A DNA stretch of 64,000 nucleotides from Gammaproteobacteria bacterium UBA2679 (lineage in GTDB: Bacteria > Pseudomonadota > Gammaproteobacteria > Pseudomonadales > Oleiphilaceae): contig DEMD01000003.1 of NCBI GenBank assembly GCA_002354735.1, positions 248,001 to 312,000 of the forward strand. Direction: 5' to 3'. The first letter of the stretch is position 1, and the number at the start of each line of letters is the position of its first letter. Positions 8,936 through 18,539 of this stretch are shown piece by piece. A model generated the notes under the pieces. That model was not told where the DNA came from and did no database searches. It saw nothing but the letters and a program-made list of their open reading frames with translations. The translations under genes were made by a program, and so were the position numbers.

Positions 8936-9666
8936 TGTGGACATCGCTCATCGCCATCGGAATCGGCCTGTTGGGCAGCACTCATTGTCTGGCCATGTGC
9001 GGCGGCATTGCAGGTGCCCAGTCTATTGCCGCTGGTCGAGCCGGCAACGTGGGCGCCACCGCAAAGATTGAAATTGCGCCGGTCCTGCTGTTCAACTTCA
9101 GCCGCCTGCTTAGCTACGCGTTCCTCGGATTGATTTTCGGTACGGTCGGCTCAGTGCTCGCCGTAAACATGCCAGCACTGATTCTGCTGCGAGCCATCGC
9201 GGGCTTGTTGCTGGTCGCAATGGGGCTCTATATAGGCCAGTGGTGGTATGGTCTGGTGACGCTGGAGCGCATCGGCAGCCGGCTTTTTCGCCCTGTTCAG
9301 CGCGGGCTGAAAGTGAAGACCACCGCCTGCGGAGGACCCAGCGCCGCCCTCCAGCCCGGCCGTTCTCTGTGGCAGATCTCTGCTGCGGGCATGCTCTGGG
9401 GGCTGCTGCCATGTGGCCTGGTCTACAGTGCGCTGGCCTGGTCCTTCAGCCAGGCAGATGGCCCGCAGGCCGCCTGGCTCATGTTCTGCTTCGGCCTCGG
9501 CACGCTGCCAAGCATGATTTCCGCTGGCCTCCTGGCCTACCATGTCCGCCGCATCCTCGGCCGGCGCAATGTTCGCAAGGCTGCGGGTCTCCTGCTGATC
9601 GCCTATGGTCTGTGGACCATTCCCCTGGGCGCCATTATAAACGTCGTGAGTTCGGCCCATGCCTGA
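8935..9666 (+). CDS. SafE/TauE-type membrane protein (COG2836 family)
   Basis: A 243-residue integral membrane protein with about six helices. The N-terminal motif STHCLAMCGGIAGAQ and the internal LLPCGLVYSAL motif carry the paired cysteines typical of the COG2836 'sulfite exporter' group, which is related in architecture to the membrane core of DsbD. In Pseudomonas a homologue follows ccoS in the same position, and a role in metal or redox supply to the oxidase has been suggested; sulfite export itself is not supported here. It overlaps ccoS by one base and the next gene by eight, so it is translationally coupled to both. Confidence 0.85.
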   Translation: MWTSLIAIGIGLLGSTHCLAMCGGIAGAQSIAAGRAGNVGATAKIEIAPVLLFNFSRLLSYAFLGLIFGTVGSVLAVNMPALILLRAIAGLLLVAMGLYIGQWWYGLVTLERIGSRLFRPVQRGLKVKTTACGGPSAALQPGRSLWQISAAGMLWGLLPCGLVYSALAWSFSQADGPQAAWLMFCFGLGTLPSMISAGLLAYHVRRILGRRNVRKAAGLLLIAYGLWTIPLGAIINVVSSAHA

Positions 9667-11065
9667 GCCGACGCTGATCTATTTACTTCGAACACCGATC
9701 ACTGACGCCAGAGCCCTCCGCGCCGAAGTCGAATTCATCAGCCCACTTCCGCTCGATTTCCGGATCATTGAAGACCTTCAGACCCTGAAGCAGCTACTGC
9801 TGCGAAGCCAAGACGCTGTATCTGAAGGCTCTCAGAAGCCGCCCGCATTACTCTTGTACTGGCAGATCACCAGACGCCGCCTTCGCGAGGGCTGCGACCT
9901 TCTGCTGCGAGCCTGCTTCAAGGACAATGACGAGCACCGTGCGCTAGAGAGTTTGCGCAATGTATTACCGTGGCAGGATGATGCGGTTATCGCAGCAAGG
10001 TTTGCAGACCTGCTGCTGGCTTTCCAACAAAGACAGCTTGACCAGAATGATCTGGTTCAACGGCTCACAAAGCTCGCTGTGGATCTGGATCATCTTTATC
10101 GTCAAGTCGTCGCAGGCGCAGCTCCAGCGTGCCTCGAACTTATTCGGATACCCGAAGCGGCAGATCCCGCGCATGCTGCTGCTTTGATTGTCGAGCGGCT
10201 TGCCTTACAGCACGGCCAGAGTTTCGAGCCACTTCAGCAACACTTTTCTCAACGGATCTACGCCAGCGACAAGGGCCGCATCAGGCTGGATCTGATTCTC
10301 GAAGATGTTCTGGCCATAGCTGAACAGGCGCAAAAGCCGATGCAGGTGCTGGATGTTGGCTGTGGCGAAGCGCCTGTCAGCCGGCGACTACTGGGAACGA
10401 CTCAGCGTCTGGTTTTGATCGAACCTTCACCCAGCATGCTGGACACGGCCGTCGCGAACGTGGAAAGCGCACTCGTCAGCCTTGGCAATGCTGCGCCGAC
10501 TGTCGAAGCATTCAAGGGCTATGCGCAATCAAGCATTGCATCGATCAAAGGTGAGTTCGATCTGATTCTCGCGCATGCGGTGAGTGAGTGGACCGAGGCA
10601 CCATTGGCCCTACTCGGTCAGCTTTGCGACCGGCTCGGACCCGGGGGCAGACTTTCGCTCGCCGTCTACAATGAGCACGGTCTGCGCTTCAGGCGATTGA
10701 TCCGTGGCCAATATGACGATCTGCCGCCGCGACCGCGAAACTACAAGGGCGGGCTTACACCCATACACCCACTTGCGCCCGAAGAAATCGAAACATGGTG
10801 TAGAGCGAGGGGTTTGAGGATCGAGCGCCTGCGAGGTCTTCGCTGTTTTGCCGACTACCAGGCGTCCCAGCGAGACTCAGTGCGCCCTGGCGCCTCTCCG
10901 GCCGACAACGCTATTGCCGGGCTACCGAAAGGCAGCAAGGCGTTCGCCTCGGCGCTTGATCAGTATCAGCAGCTTCTGAGTGCAGAGCGCGAAGTCTCAC
11001 TCCAGGACCCCTTCAGACGGCTTGCGCGCTATTTACACATCGTCATCTGTCGGGACCAGGACTGA
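9659..11065 (+). CDS. CmoM-like tRNA methyltransferase with a novel N-terminal extension
   Basis: A 468-residue protein in two parts. Residues from about 215 to the end align by eye with CmoM (SmtA), which methylates 5-carboxymethoxyuridine at tRNA position 34: FSQRIYASDKGRIR, the SAM motif LDVGCGEAPVSRRL, AHAVSEW, LGPGGRLSLAVYNEHGL, and the C-terminal RLARYLHIV. The first 200 or so residues are absent from ordinary CmoM (about 260 residues). They begin with an alternating strand/helix stretch and become mainly helical; I recognise no domain in them. The start overlaps the SafE gene by eight bases, tying it to the oxidase operon. In Pseudomonas this position is held by hemN. Confidence 0.8.
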   Translation: MPEPTLIYLLRTPITDARALRAEVEFISPLPLDFRIIEDLQTLKQLLLRSQDAVSEGSQKPPALLLYWQITRRRLREGCDLLLRACFKDNDEHRALESLRNVLPWQDDAVIAARFADLLLAFQQRQLDQNDLVQRLTKLAVDLDHLYRQVVAGAAPACLELIRIPEAADPAHAAALIVERLALQHGQSFEPLQQHFSQRIYASDKGRIRLDLILEDVLAIAEQAQKPMQVLDVGCGEAPVSRRLLGTTQRLVLIEPSPSMLDTAVANVESALVSLGNAAPTVEAFKGYAQSSIASIKGEFDLILAHAVSEWTEAPLALLGQLCDRLGPGGRLSLAVYNEHGLRFRRLIRGQYDDLPPRPRNYKGGLTPIHPLAPEEIETWCRARGLRIERLRGLRCFADYQASQRDSVRPGASPADNAIAGLPKGSKAFASALDQYQQLLSAEREVSLQDPFRRLARYLHIVICRDQD

Positions 11066-11093
11066 GCGCACGCTGATCTACAGCAGGCTTCGA

Positions 11094-11951
11094 TTAACCG
11101 CCGTCAGAAAAAGTATCGCAGTCTTCGACCCGGCCACTGCTGTAGCCGCGCTTGAACCAGTCCATGCGCTGCTGGGAGGTGCCATGGGTAAAGCTTTCAG
11201 GAACGATATAGCCCTGGCTACGCTTCTGAAGCCGATCGTCACCAACGGCACTAGCGGCAGCAAGGCCTTCTTCCAGGTCACCCGCCTCGAGCAGAGACCG
11301 TTTCTGATCAGCATTGTGCGCCCAGATACCGGCAAAGCAATCCGCCTGTAACTCCTGGCGGACAGAGAGCGCATTCACTTCGGCCTCCGATCGCCCCTGT
11401 CCCTGCTGCTGCACCTGTGCGGAGACACCCAGCAAGGTTTGCACATGATGTCCGACCTCATGAGCGATTACATAAGCCTGTGCAAAGTCACCTGGCGCAC
11501 CGTAGCGCTGCCCAAGATCATCAAAGAAGCTAAGGTCCAGATACACCTTCTGATCAGCTGGACAGTAGAATGGCCCCATGGCTGCCTGCGCAAAGCCACA
11601 GGCCGATCGAACCGAGTCAGAAAATAACACCAGCCGCGGCTCTTCATAGCTGCCGCCTTTGCTCTCAAACAAGCTATGCCAGGTCGTTTCGGTGTCGCCG
11701 AGCACAGCTGCAATGAACTGTGAGTGTTCATCGTTCAGCTGTTCAGGCGCCGTCGGTGCAGACTGCTGCGAACTTTGTCCGGAACCGGGGTCCACCAAGG
11801 TGCCTATGACTGCCGGATCAACTCCGAAATACATAGCCACCAGAATCAGTACGACGGACCCAAGGCCACCACCCAGCAGGCGCCGCCCCCCGGAGCTGCG
11901 TCCGCGTCTATCCTCGACATTGCGGCTACTCCGCAGATTTCTCCATTTCAT
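11094..11951 (-). CDS. ypfJ: Neutral zinc metallopeptidase, YpfJ family
   Basis: A 285-residue membrane-anchored predicted zinc protease. The N terminus begins MKWRNLRSSRNVEDRRG, as in YpfJ-type proteins, and is followed by one transmembrane helix (about residues 25-45). The zinc motif HEVGHHVQ lies at about 165-172, with a downstream ELQADCFAG segment supplying the third ligand. A C-terminal FTHGTSQQR segment is also family-typical. The substrate is unknown in the family. It lies 27 bases after manC on the same strand and may be cotranscribed with it; it converges with the CmoM-like gene. Confidence 0.88.
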   Translation of the reverse strand: MKWRNLRSSRNVEDRRGRSSGGRRLLGGGLGSVVLILVAMYFGVDPAVIGTLVDPGSGQSSQQSAPTAPEQLNDEHSQFIAAVLGDTETTWHSLFESKGGSYEEPRLVLFSDSVRSACGFAQAAMGPFYCPADQKVYLDLSFFDDLGQRYGAPGDFAQAYVIAHEVGHHVQTLLGVSAQVQQQGQGRSEAEVNALSVRQELQADCFAGIWAHNADQKRSLLEAGDLEEGLAAASAVGDDRLQKRSQGYIVPESFTHGTSQQRMDWFKRGYSSGRVEDCDTFSDGG

Positions 11952-11978
11952 TCCAGTCTCGCCTCACCTGTTGATACC

Positions 11979-13412
11979 TCAGGTACGACCATACGTGTCT
12001 TCTAGGCGAACGATATCATCCTCGCCGAGATAGCTGCCGGATTGAACCTCTATCAACTCAAGCGGAATCACGCCAGGATTTTCAAGACGGTGGGTCACGC
12101 CCAGCGGAATGTAGGTGCTTTCATTCTCACTGAGTAGCGTGTCTTCACCACCACGGCTAACCAGTGCAGTGCCACTGACGACGACCCAGTGCTCAGCACG
12201 ATGATGATGCTTCTGCAGGGACAGTCTGCCCCCTGGCTTAACCTGAATACGCTTGACCTGGAAACGCTCACCGAGTGCGATACCTTCGTAGGTACCCCAT
12301 GGCCGGTGCACCTTCTTGTGGAATCGATGTTCATCACGCGCCTTGGCGCGCACCTGCGCAACCAGCTTCTTGACATCCTGGACCCGGTCCATCGCAGCTA
12401 CGAGAACCACGTCGTCAGTTTCCACGACGACATGATCCTGCAGTCCGATGGCAGCGATCAGTCGGCCCTCTGAATGCAGATAGCATCCGCTGACGTCCTC
12501 GGTGATCACATCGCCTCGGGCGACATTGCCATCAGCATCCTTGCTCTGCATTTCGTACAGTGCCGACCACGAGCCGACATCACTCCAGCCGGCGTCGAGC
12601 GGAACGACGAGGGCCGAGTCAGTCTGTTCCATCACCGCATAGTCAATCGAATCATCGGGGCAGGCATTGAATCGAGCCTCATCGACTCTCAGGAAGTCGA
12701 GATCTCGGGTCTTGCCAGCAAAAGCCGCCTGGCAAGCCTCATGAATCTCCGGTCGAAACTTTTTCAGCTCTTCGAGAAAGCGCGCAGCCCTGAAGACGAA
12801 CATGCCACTGTTCCAGAGATATTCGCCCGAAGCTACGTAACGCTCCGCCGTCGCCTGATCAGGTTTCTCGACGAACTCGGTGACCCGCATAGGCGTACTG
12901 TCGTCAGCAGCGCCCCCCTCCGCTCTCTCCGAGCGAATATAGCCATAGCCTGTGTGCGGGCTGTCCGGAACGATTCCGAAGGTCACCATTGCGCCTGATC
13001 TGGCGGCCTCGACTGCCGTGGCCACTGCTGCGACAAAAGTTTCGGTACCGGTAATAACGTGATCGGCCGGCAACACCAGTAGCATGGCATCCGGATCCGT
13101 CTCGAGTGCTTCGAGGGCAGCCAGCGCAATCGCCGGCGCTGTATTTCGTGCACTTGGTTCCAGGATGATGGCATTGCCGCCGGTGCTGGCCTTGAGCCCC
13201 TGATTCTGCAAAGTCGCAGCGACCAGGAAACGGTGCTCCTCGTTACTCACGATCAGCAGCCTGTCGGCCTCGAGCTTGCCAATCCTTGCGATGGTTTCCG
13301 CAAGCAACGAGCCCGCATGAGTCAGACTCAGGAACTGCTTGGGAAAGGCTTCTCTGGAAAGCGGCCACAGACGGGTGCCAGACCCGCCGCATAAAATGAC
13401 ACTGGTTAACAT
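11979..13412 (-). CDS. manC: Mannose-1-phosphate guanylyltransferase / mannose-6-phosphate isomerase
   Basis: A 477-residue bifunctional enzyme (ManC/CpsB/AlgA family) making GDP-mannose for exopolysaccharide or O-antigen. The N-terminal nucleotidyltransferase domain shows GGSGTRLWPLSREAFPKQFL and FVEKPD. The C-terminal cupin domain shows VHRPWGTYEGIALGERFQVK and the metal-binding HHHRAEHW segment of type II phosphomannose isomerases. Length is typical. No other polysaccharide genes are in the window, so the polymer it serves is unknown. The name algA would also be acceptable. Confidence 0.93.
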   Translation of the reverse strand: MLTSVILCGGSGTRLWPLSREAFPKQFLSLTHAGSLLAETIARIGKLEADRLLIVSNEEHRFLVAATLQNQGLKASTGGNAIILEPSARNTAPAIALAALEALETDPDAMLLVLPADHVITGTETFVAAVATAVEAARSGAMVTFGIVPDSPHTGYGYIRSERAEGGAADDSTPMRVTEFVEKPDQATAERYVASGEYLWNSGMFVFRAARFLEELKKFRPEIHEACQAAFAGKTRDLDFLRVDEARFNACPDDSIDYAVMEQTDSALVVPLDAGWSDVGSWSALYEMQSKDADGNVARGDVITEDVSGCYLHSEGRLIAAIGLQDHVVVETDDVVLVAAMDRVQDVKKLVAQVRAKARDEHRFHKKVHRPWGTYEGIALGERFQVKRIQVKPGGRLSLQKHHHRAEHWVVVSGTALVSRGGEDTLLSENESTYIPLGVTHRLENPGVIPLELIEVQSGSYLGEDDIVRLEDTYGRT

Positions 13413-13573
13413 CCTGTGATCCTGTCGAAGTGTTACGGCGCGCCGGTGGCGCCAGTCAATCTGGTCAGTAAGTCTACATCACTCTTGGCAAGTCTGCCGC
13501 AGGCGAGCATATCTGCTACAACTACTGATACCGCCGATTTGGACAAGCACCTAAACTAGCCGCTTCCAATGGA

Positions 13574-13876
13574 ATGCCAGAAACGGAGACCGGAGTGCCG
13601 GCACAAGCGACACCAATTCGACATCAAAGTGTGCGACGTCAGAACGCGCAGTTCTACAAAGCAATGTTTGCCACAGCCTTCATCGGCTTGCTAGCGCTCG
13701 CAGGTAGCGATAGAGGCCTTCCCGCCCCTCCCACTCAAGTGGTCAGTAATGGTGAAGACACTTCACGAAGGGCTGCACTGCGGGAACATATGGAGTGGCT
13801 GTCGGTCGAAAAGTTCAATCCCGATTTTGTATCGGAGCCAGTCAGAATCCTGACCAGCACCTTCGGGGCGCGCTGA
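13574..13876 (+). CDS. Small hypothetical protein with one hydrophobic segment
   Basis: A possible 100-residue protein between two minus-strand genes. It has a polar N terminus, one hydrophobic stretch (about residues 29-45, MFATAFIGLLALAG) and a polar C-terminal half; I recognise no family. An in-frame GTG at 13595 preceded by GGAG-type sequence is an alternative start. The reading frame is short and has no clear Shine-Dalgarno at the ATG. It may be real or may be chance. No other coding signal is visible in 13413-13950. Confidence 0.35.
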   Translation: MPETETGVPAQATPIRHQSVRRQNAQFYKAMFATAFIGLLALAGSDRGLPAPPTQVVSNGEDTSRRAALREHMEWLSVEKFNPDFVSEPVRILTSTFGAR

Positions 13877-13950
13877 AGACGTCCCGCTTACTCCTGAGCC
13901 AGGCGCTTGCGCTCAGCACTTGATACGGCGCCTGGAACTCCGACCTGAGT

Positions 13951-14937
13951 TCAGGCCTTGGCCGTCACTCTGACTACAGCCTTCCCGACCAATTTTCGTT
14001 GAGCCATGTTGTCGATCGCTTTAGGCGCATCGGCGAAATCATAGATTTCGTTCACCTTCGGCTTGAGCTGGCCATCATTCAGCCATACACCCAACTGCTT
14101 GAAGTTGGCAAAATTTTCTTCAGGAAACTTTTGCGCAAACGCACCCCAGAATACGCCGACGAGCTGGCAGCCTTTCAGCAGGGTGAGATTTGCGGGAACC
14201 TTCGCAATATCGCCGCTGGCGAAACCGATCACGAGATGACGACCGTTCCAGCCCAGTGAACGGAGGGCGGTTTCTGTCTTGTCACCACCTACTGGATCGT
14301 AAACGACGTCTATCGGATCGTTCTTGGATATCGCCTTGAGTGCGTCCTTGAAGTCGTCCCGACCGTAGTTGATGAACTGATCGGCACCTGCGGTCTTGGC
14401 TGCTTCAAGTTTCTCGTCACTACTGGCAGCAGCAATCACGTAAGCGCCCATGGCCTTTGCAATCTCCACCGCAGCAAGCCCCACCCCGCCGCCAGCACCC
14501 AACACCAGCACGCGCTCTCCAGCCTGGACGTCTGCACGCTGCTTGAGTGCATGCATGGAAGTGCCGTAGGTCATCATGAACCCTGCGGCGGTCAAATCAT
14601 CCAGGCTCTCCGGCGTCGGCACGATGTTAGCTGCACCCACCACGACCTTCTCGGCAAAGCCACCCCAGCCAGTCAGTGCCATCACCCGATCGCCAGCCTT
14701 GAAGCCTTTCACCTGCTCGCCCACTTCCAGTACTCGACCGCTGATCTCGCCACCCGGGCTGAATGGCAGCGTTGGCTTGAACTGATAGTTGCCTTCGATG
14801 ATGAGTGTGTCAGGAAAGTTGAGCCCAGCCGCGGCAACTTCTATCAACACACCTTTGGGATTCAGCTTGGGATCGGCAGTTTCTTCAACAACAAGATTGC
14901 TCGCAGGTCCGAGCGTCTTACATAGAACGGCTTTCAT
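13951..14937 (-). CDS. Zinc-free NADPH:quinone oxidoreductase-like MDR protein
   Basis: A 328-residue medium-chain dehydrogenase/reductase of the quinone oxidoreductase branch. The N-terminal GroES-like domain lacks the zinc ligands of alcohol dehydrogenases. The Rossmann domain carries VLGAGGGVGLAAVEIAKAMG (about 145-164), followed by YDPVGGD and the C-terminal KLVGKAVVRV. Members reduce quinones or act as enoyl reductases with NADPH; the natural substrate here is not deducible. Flanking genes are functionally unrelated, and the gene lies about 50 bases downstream of mtnA on the same strand. Confidence 0.87.
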   Translation of the reverse strand: MKAVLCKTLGPASNLVVEETADPKLNPKGVLIEVAAAGLNFPDTLIIEGNYQFKPTLPFSPGGEISGRVLEVGEQVKGFKAGDRVMALTGWGGFAEKVVVGAANIVPTPESLDDLTAAGFMMTYGTSMHALKQRADVQAGERVLVLGAGGGVGLAAVEIAKAMGAYVIAAASSDEKLEAAKTAGADQFINYGRDDFKDALKAISKNDPIDVVYDPVGGDKTETALRSLGWNGRHLVIGFASGDIAKVPANLTLLKGCQLVGVFWGAFAQKFPEENFANFKQLGVWLNDGQLKPKVNEIYDFADAPKAIDNMAQRKLVGKAVVRVTAKA

Positions 14938-14991
14938 GAATCACAATGCTCCTCGTGTTTTTGTAGCCCGAGTCTACCCCAAGCCAGCCAC

Positions 14992-16128
14992 TCAATCGAC
15001 GCCAAGCTTCAGCTCGGCAATGCTTTCACGCCGGGGCCTGCTGATGACGCCACGCTCGCTGACGAGATAATCGACCAGTGCTGCCGGTGTCACATCAAAG
15101 ACCGGATTAATCGAACGCACACCGTCGGCGGCGAAGCGGCGATCAGCGATCTCGATGATCTCACTGCCCGGGCGCTCCTCGATCTCGATCTCAGAACCAT
15201 TCGCCACACCGGGATCGAAAGTACTCGTTGGCGCCACCACCATGAACTTCCATCCGTGATAGCGCGCCTGGACCGCAAGGCCATAGGTGCCGATCTTATT
15301 GACCACATCGCCGTTGGCAGCCACACGATCGGCACCAACGATGACCCAACCGGGTTTTGTTGATCGCGCCATCATCGATGCGGCAGCCGAGTCTACGATC
15401 AGCGCACACGGTATGCCTTCGCGTTGCAGCTCCCAGCTCGTCAGTCTCGCGCCCTGCATCCAGGGCCGCGTTTCATCCACGTACACCAGCTCAACCATAT
15501 GCTGCTCATGCAGACTTCGAATAACGCCGAGCGCCGTGCCGTGGCCACCGGTCGCCAGGCTGCCAGTGTTGCAATGGGTCACAATAGGCTGCGCCTGACC
15601 GCCCTTGGCAGTGGAAGCAATCAGCTCGGCGCCATGCCGGGCCATGAGTCGATTGTTCTGCAGATCTTCATCGTGAATCGCCACAGCCTCCTCGGTGAAA
15701 CGCTTGATAAACGTCTCGGCAGCGCTGCTGCCTTCGCCTAGCGTGGAAAGCAGAGCCTCGAGATAGCGATTCATGCGTCGGATCGCCCAGAACAGGTTTA
15801 CCGCAGTGGGTCTGGACGCTGCCAGCAATTCGCTGGCCGCATTCACGGCAGCCTGGATCGAGCCCTGACTGCAAGGCGGACTGCCCGCACCGACAGCAGC
15901 TCTGGCAGCCAGCACCATGCCATAGGCTGCACTGATGCCGATGGCCGGTGCCCCACGCACGACCATGGCCTGGATGGCATCTGCGACGGCAGCTGCCGAA
16001 TCGCAAACGATCCATTGCTCCCTTAATGGCAAGGCGCGCTGGTCGAGCAGGTGTAGGGCCTTATCGTCCCAACGAATGGCTGTGACTGGGTCCGGGGATA
16101 TGGCAGGCGTTTGTGATGAAGATGTCAT
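14992..16128 (-). CDS. mtnA: S-methyl-5-thioribose-1-phosphate isomerase
   Basis: A 378-residue MtnA: isomerisation of methylthioribose-1-phosphate to methylthioribulose-1-phosphate in methionine salvage. Family motifs seen are MVVRGAPAIGISAAYGM, THCNTGSLATGGHGTALG (catalytic cysteine region), DSAAASMM and VGADRVAANGDVVNKIGTYG. The open frame extends 42 codons further upstream, but that part has no family similarity and runs across the divergent promoter region, so ATG 16128 (MTSSSQTP) is preferred. It is divergent from mtaD, another methylthioadenosine-handling gene, with about 200 bases between starts. The same pairing is known from Pseudomonas. Confidence 0.93.
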   Translation of the reverse strand: MTSSSQTPAISPDPVTAIRWDDKALHLLDQRALPLREQWIVCDSAAAVADAIQAMVVRGAPAIGISAAYGMVLAARAAVGAGSPPCSQGSIQAAVNAASELLAASRPTAVNLFWAIRRMNRYLEALLSTLGEGSSAAETFIKRFTEEAVAIHDEDLQNNRLMARHGAELIASTAKGGQAQPIVTHCNTGSLATGGHGTALGVIRSLHEQHMVELVYVDETRPWMQGARLTSWELQREGIPCALIVDSAAASMMARSTKPGWVIVGADRVAANGDVVNKIGTYGLAVQARYHGWKFMVVAPTSTFDPGVANGSEIEIEERPGSEIIEIADRRFAADGVRSINPVFDVTPAALVDYLVSERGVISRPRRESIAELKLGVD

Positions 16129-16330
16129 GATCTGGCAGTTACTCCGGCAGGTGCTAAGTGGGTACGGGCAGGATGATTTTCTGTATACTTCTGTGAATGT
16201 TACAACGCACCGCAGATACCGGATACGAGTAGACATGGAGTATACAGCAAGCACTCGCGCAGAATCACCGACGGCGCCGCCCGATCATGGCCAGCATGGT
16301 CTGACTGCCCTCGATGATAGCGGACAGGCC

Positions 16331-17671
16331 ATGAAGGACCGAAATTCACAGCCCGCGACCGAGCTCATCGTACCGCGCTGGCTCATCACCATGGCCGGCG
16401 GCACAGCGCAGGTGCTCAGTGAGCAGGCAGTTGCAGTCGCCAGTGCTGACATCATCGCGGTCGGACATGCTGCAGAGCTCAGGCAGCAGTATGCGGGAAC
16501 GCGGGTGACTGAACTTCCCCATCATGTGCTGATACCAGGACTGGTGAACGCTCACGGTCACGCAGCAATGACCTTATTCCGCGGACTGGCCGACGATCGC
16601 GATCTCATGACCTGGCTTCAGGAGCATATCTGGCCTGCGGAAGCCGCACATGTTTCTGAGCAGTTCGCTACTTGTGGTGTTGAGCTGGCTATTGCCGAGA
16701 TGCTCCGTAGCGGCACGACCTGTTTTTCCGACATGTACTACTTTCCGGAAGTCACGGCCAAGGTCGCGACGCGCCTGCATATGCGCACGCAGATCGCATT
16801 TCCAGTGCTCGATTTTCCAACTGTCTGGGCGAGCGACGCCGACGAATATCTGCGCAAGGGTACCCGTCTGCTGGACGACTATCGCGACGATGCGCTGGTC
16901 AAGGTCGCCTTCGGCCCCCACGCGCCCTATACGGTATCGGATGAACCGCTGAAACGAATAGCCGTACTTGCGGACGAACTCGATGCCGACATACAGGTCC
17001 ACCTTCATGAGACCGCTCATGAAGTGGAAGAGTCACTGAAGATTCACGGCAAGCGCCCGATACAGCGCCTGGCCGAGCTGGGTTGCCTGACACAGAACAC
17101 GCAATGCGTGCATATGACGCAACTAACCGACAGCGATATCGGCCTGCTGCAGACCAGCCACGCCAAGGTCATTCACTCGCCAGAGTCCAACCTCAAGCTG
17201 GCCTCTGGATTCTGCCCCGTGCAGAAGCTGCTCGATGCTGGTGTAGTGGTTGGTATCGGTACCGATGGGGCGGCCAGCAACAACGATCTGGACCTGCTGC
17301 TCGAGATGCGCACGGCTGCCCTCATAGGCAAGGCCGTAAGCGGCAATGCTGCGGCCGTTTCGGCATCGGCGGTGCTGAACATGGCGACGCTCGGTGGCGC
17401 GACAGCTCTGGGCCTGGCCGACCGTTGCGGCAGCATCGAGGTTGGCAAGGCGGCCGATCTTACCGCCATCACGCTGACAGACCCATCGGCACAACCCTGC
17501 TATGATCTGGTCTCGCACCTTGCCTACAGCGTAAATTCCCGTGATGTCAGCGATGTATGGGTCGGCGGTCGGCGACAGCTGGAGCGGGGTCTGCTTGTCG
17601 GCATCGATACTGATCGTCTGCTGGCCGAAGTCGGTAAATGGCGGGAAACCATCGCGGGCAGCAAGGGATGA
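16331..17671 (+). CDS. mtaD: 5-methylthioadenosine/S-adenosylhomocysteine deaminase (TRZ/ATZ family)
   Basis: A 446-residue amidohydrolase. Zinc-site motifs are visible: NAHGHAAMTLFRG near residue 70, HLHETAHE near 220, and GTDGAASNNDLDLL near 310. In Pseudomonas this enzyme deaminates methylthioadenosine to methylthioinosine as an alternative entry to salvage, which fits the divergent mtnA. ATG 16331 gives the usual N terminus (TELIVPRWLITM begins at residue 10); an in-frame ATG at 16235 would add 32 unconserved residues. ubiG follows 85 bases downstream on the same strand. Confidence 0.9.
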   Translation: MKDRNSQPATELIVPRWLITMAGGTAQVLSEQAVAVASADIIAVGHAAELRQQYAGTRVTELPHHVLIPGLVNAHGHAAMTLFRGLADDRDLMTWLQEHIWPAEAAHVSEQFATCGVELAIAEMLRSGTTCFSDMYYFPEVTAKVATRLHMRTQIAFPVLDFPTVWASDADEYLRKGTRLLDDYRDDALVKVAFGPHAPYTVSDEPLKRIAVLADELDADIQVHLHETAHEVEESLKIHGKRPIQRLAELGCLTQNTQCVHMTQLTDSDIGLLQTSHAKVIHSPESNLKLASGFCPVQKLLDAGVVVGIGTDGAASNNDLDLLLEMRTAALIGKAVSGNAAAVSASAVLNMATLGGATALGLADRCGSIEVGKAADLTAITLTDPSAQPCYDLVSHLAYSVNSRDVSDVWVGGRRQLERGLLVGIDTDRLLAEVGKWRETIAGSKG

Positions 17672-17756
17672 TCAAAATCGACCATTGACCGGCTCGTGGC
17701 ACCGACACCACCGATCTCGGTTTGCATATCTTCTTTAGGGACTTCAGGACAGGATA

Positions 17757-18539
17757 ATGACTCAGCAGAGTAGCTCACAGGAACATGGCAGCGTGACAGC
17801 ACACAGTGCTGGCGGTCAGGACCAGGTGGTCAGGATGGCCAATGTCGATAGTGCCGAGATCGCGAAGTTCGACGCACTGGCGCACCGTTGGTGGGACCCT
17901 CAGAGCGAATTCAAACCACTTCACGACATCAACCCGCTTCGGCTCGATTACATCAACGAGCGAGCCGAACTCCCGGGCCTGAAGGTTCTCGATGTGGGCT
18001 GCGGCGGTGGCTTGCTGAGTGAAGGCATGGCGAGATTGGGTGCACACGTGACCGGCATCGACATGGCTGAAACGCCACTCTCGGTCGCCCGCCTGCACAG
18101 TCTGGAAAGTGGGGTCGAGGTCGATTACCAACAGCGTACCATCGAATCGATGCTGCCTGAGCACGCGGGCAGCTTCGACGTCGTCACCTGCCTGGAAATG
18201 CTCGAGCATGTGCCGGACCCTGCTGCGATCGTCAAGGCCTGTGCAGAACTGGTCAAGCCGGGCGGGCATGTGTTCCTCTCCACCATCAACCGCAACCCGA
18301 AATCATTTCTCTTCGCCATCGTTGGGGCGGAATATGTGCTTCGCCTGCTTCCGCGCGGCACCCATGAGTGGAAGAAATTCATCACCCCCGCTGAGCTCGG
18401 CAAGGCGGTCAGGGCTGCAGATCTCGAACTTCGCGAACTCACCGGGATGACCTACAACCCGCTTACCAAGGTGTACAGCCTGGGCAAGGACGTAGACGTC
18501 AATTATATGATGCATGTGCAAAGGCCGGAAAATGACTGA
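17757..18539 (+). CDS. ubiG: Ubiquinone biosynthesis O-methyltransferase UbiG
   Basis: A 260-residue SAM-dependent methyltransferase performing both O-methylations in ubiquinone synthesis. Motifs: [20 protein letters not shown] near the start, the SAM loop [19 protein letters not shown], post-[18 protein letters not shown] and [11 protein letters not shown]. About 20 residues at the N terminus are extra and polar. AGGACAGG precedes the ATG. It overlaps the downstream phosphatase by eight bases, as in the ubiG-mupP-yciK arrangement of Pseudomonas. Confidence 0.96.
   Translation: MTQQSSSQEHGSVTAHSAGGQDQVVRMANVDSAEIAKFDALAHRWWDPQSEFKPLHDINPLRLDYINERAELPGLKVLDVGCGGGLLSEGMARLGAHVTGIDMAETPLSVARLHSLESGVEVDYQQRTIESMLPEHAGSFDVVTCLEMLEHVPDPAAIVKACAELVKPGGHVFLSTINRNPKSFLFAIVGAEYVLRLLPRGTHEWKKFITPAELGKAVRAADLELRELTGMTYNPLTKVYSLGKDVDVNYMMHVQRPEND

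Noticed and set aside
8227..8985. A 252-codon minus-strand frame opposite the end of ccoI and ccoS
   Set aside because: It overlaps two well-supported genes completely and has no family signature.
15935..16330. Upstream extension of mtaD overlapping mtnA
   Set aside because: The added residues have no similarity to the deaminase family and cross the mtnA coding sequence; the family N terminus begins close to 16331.
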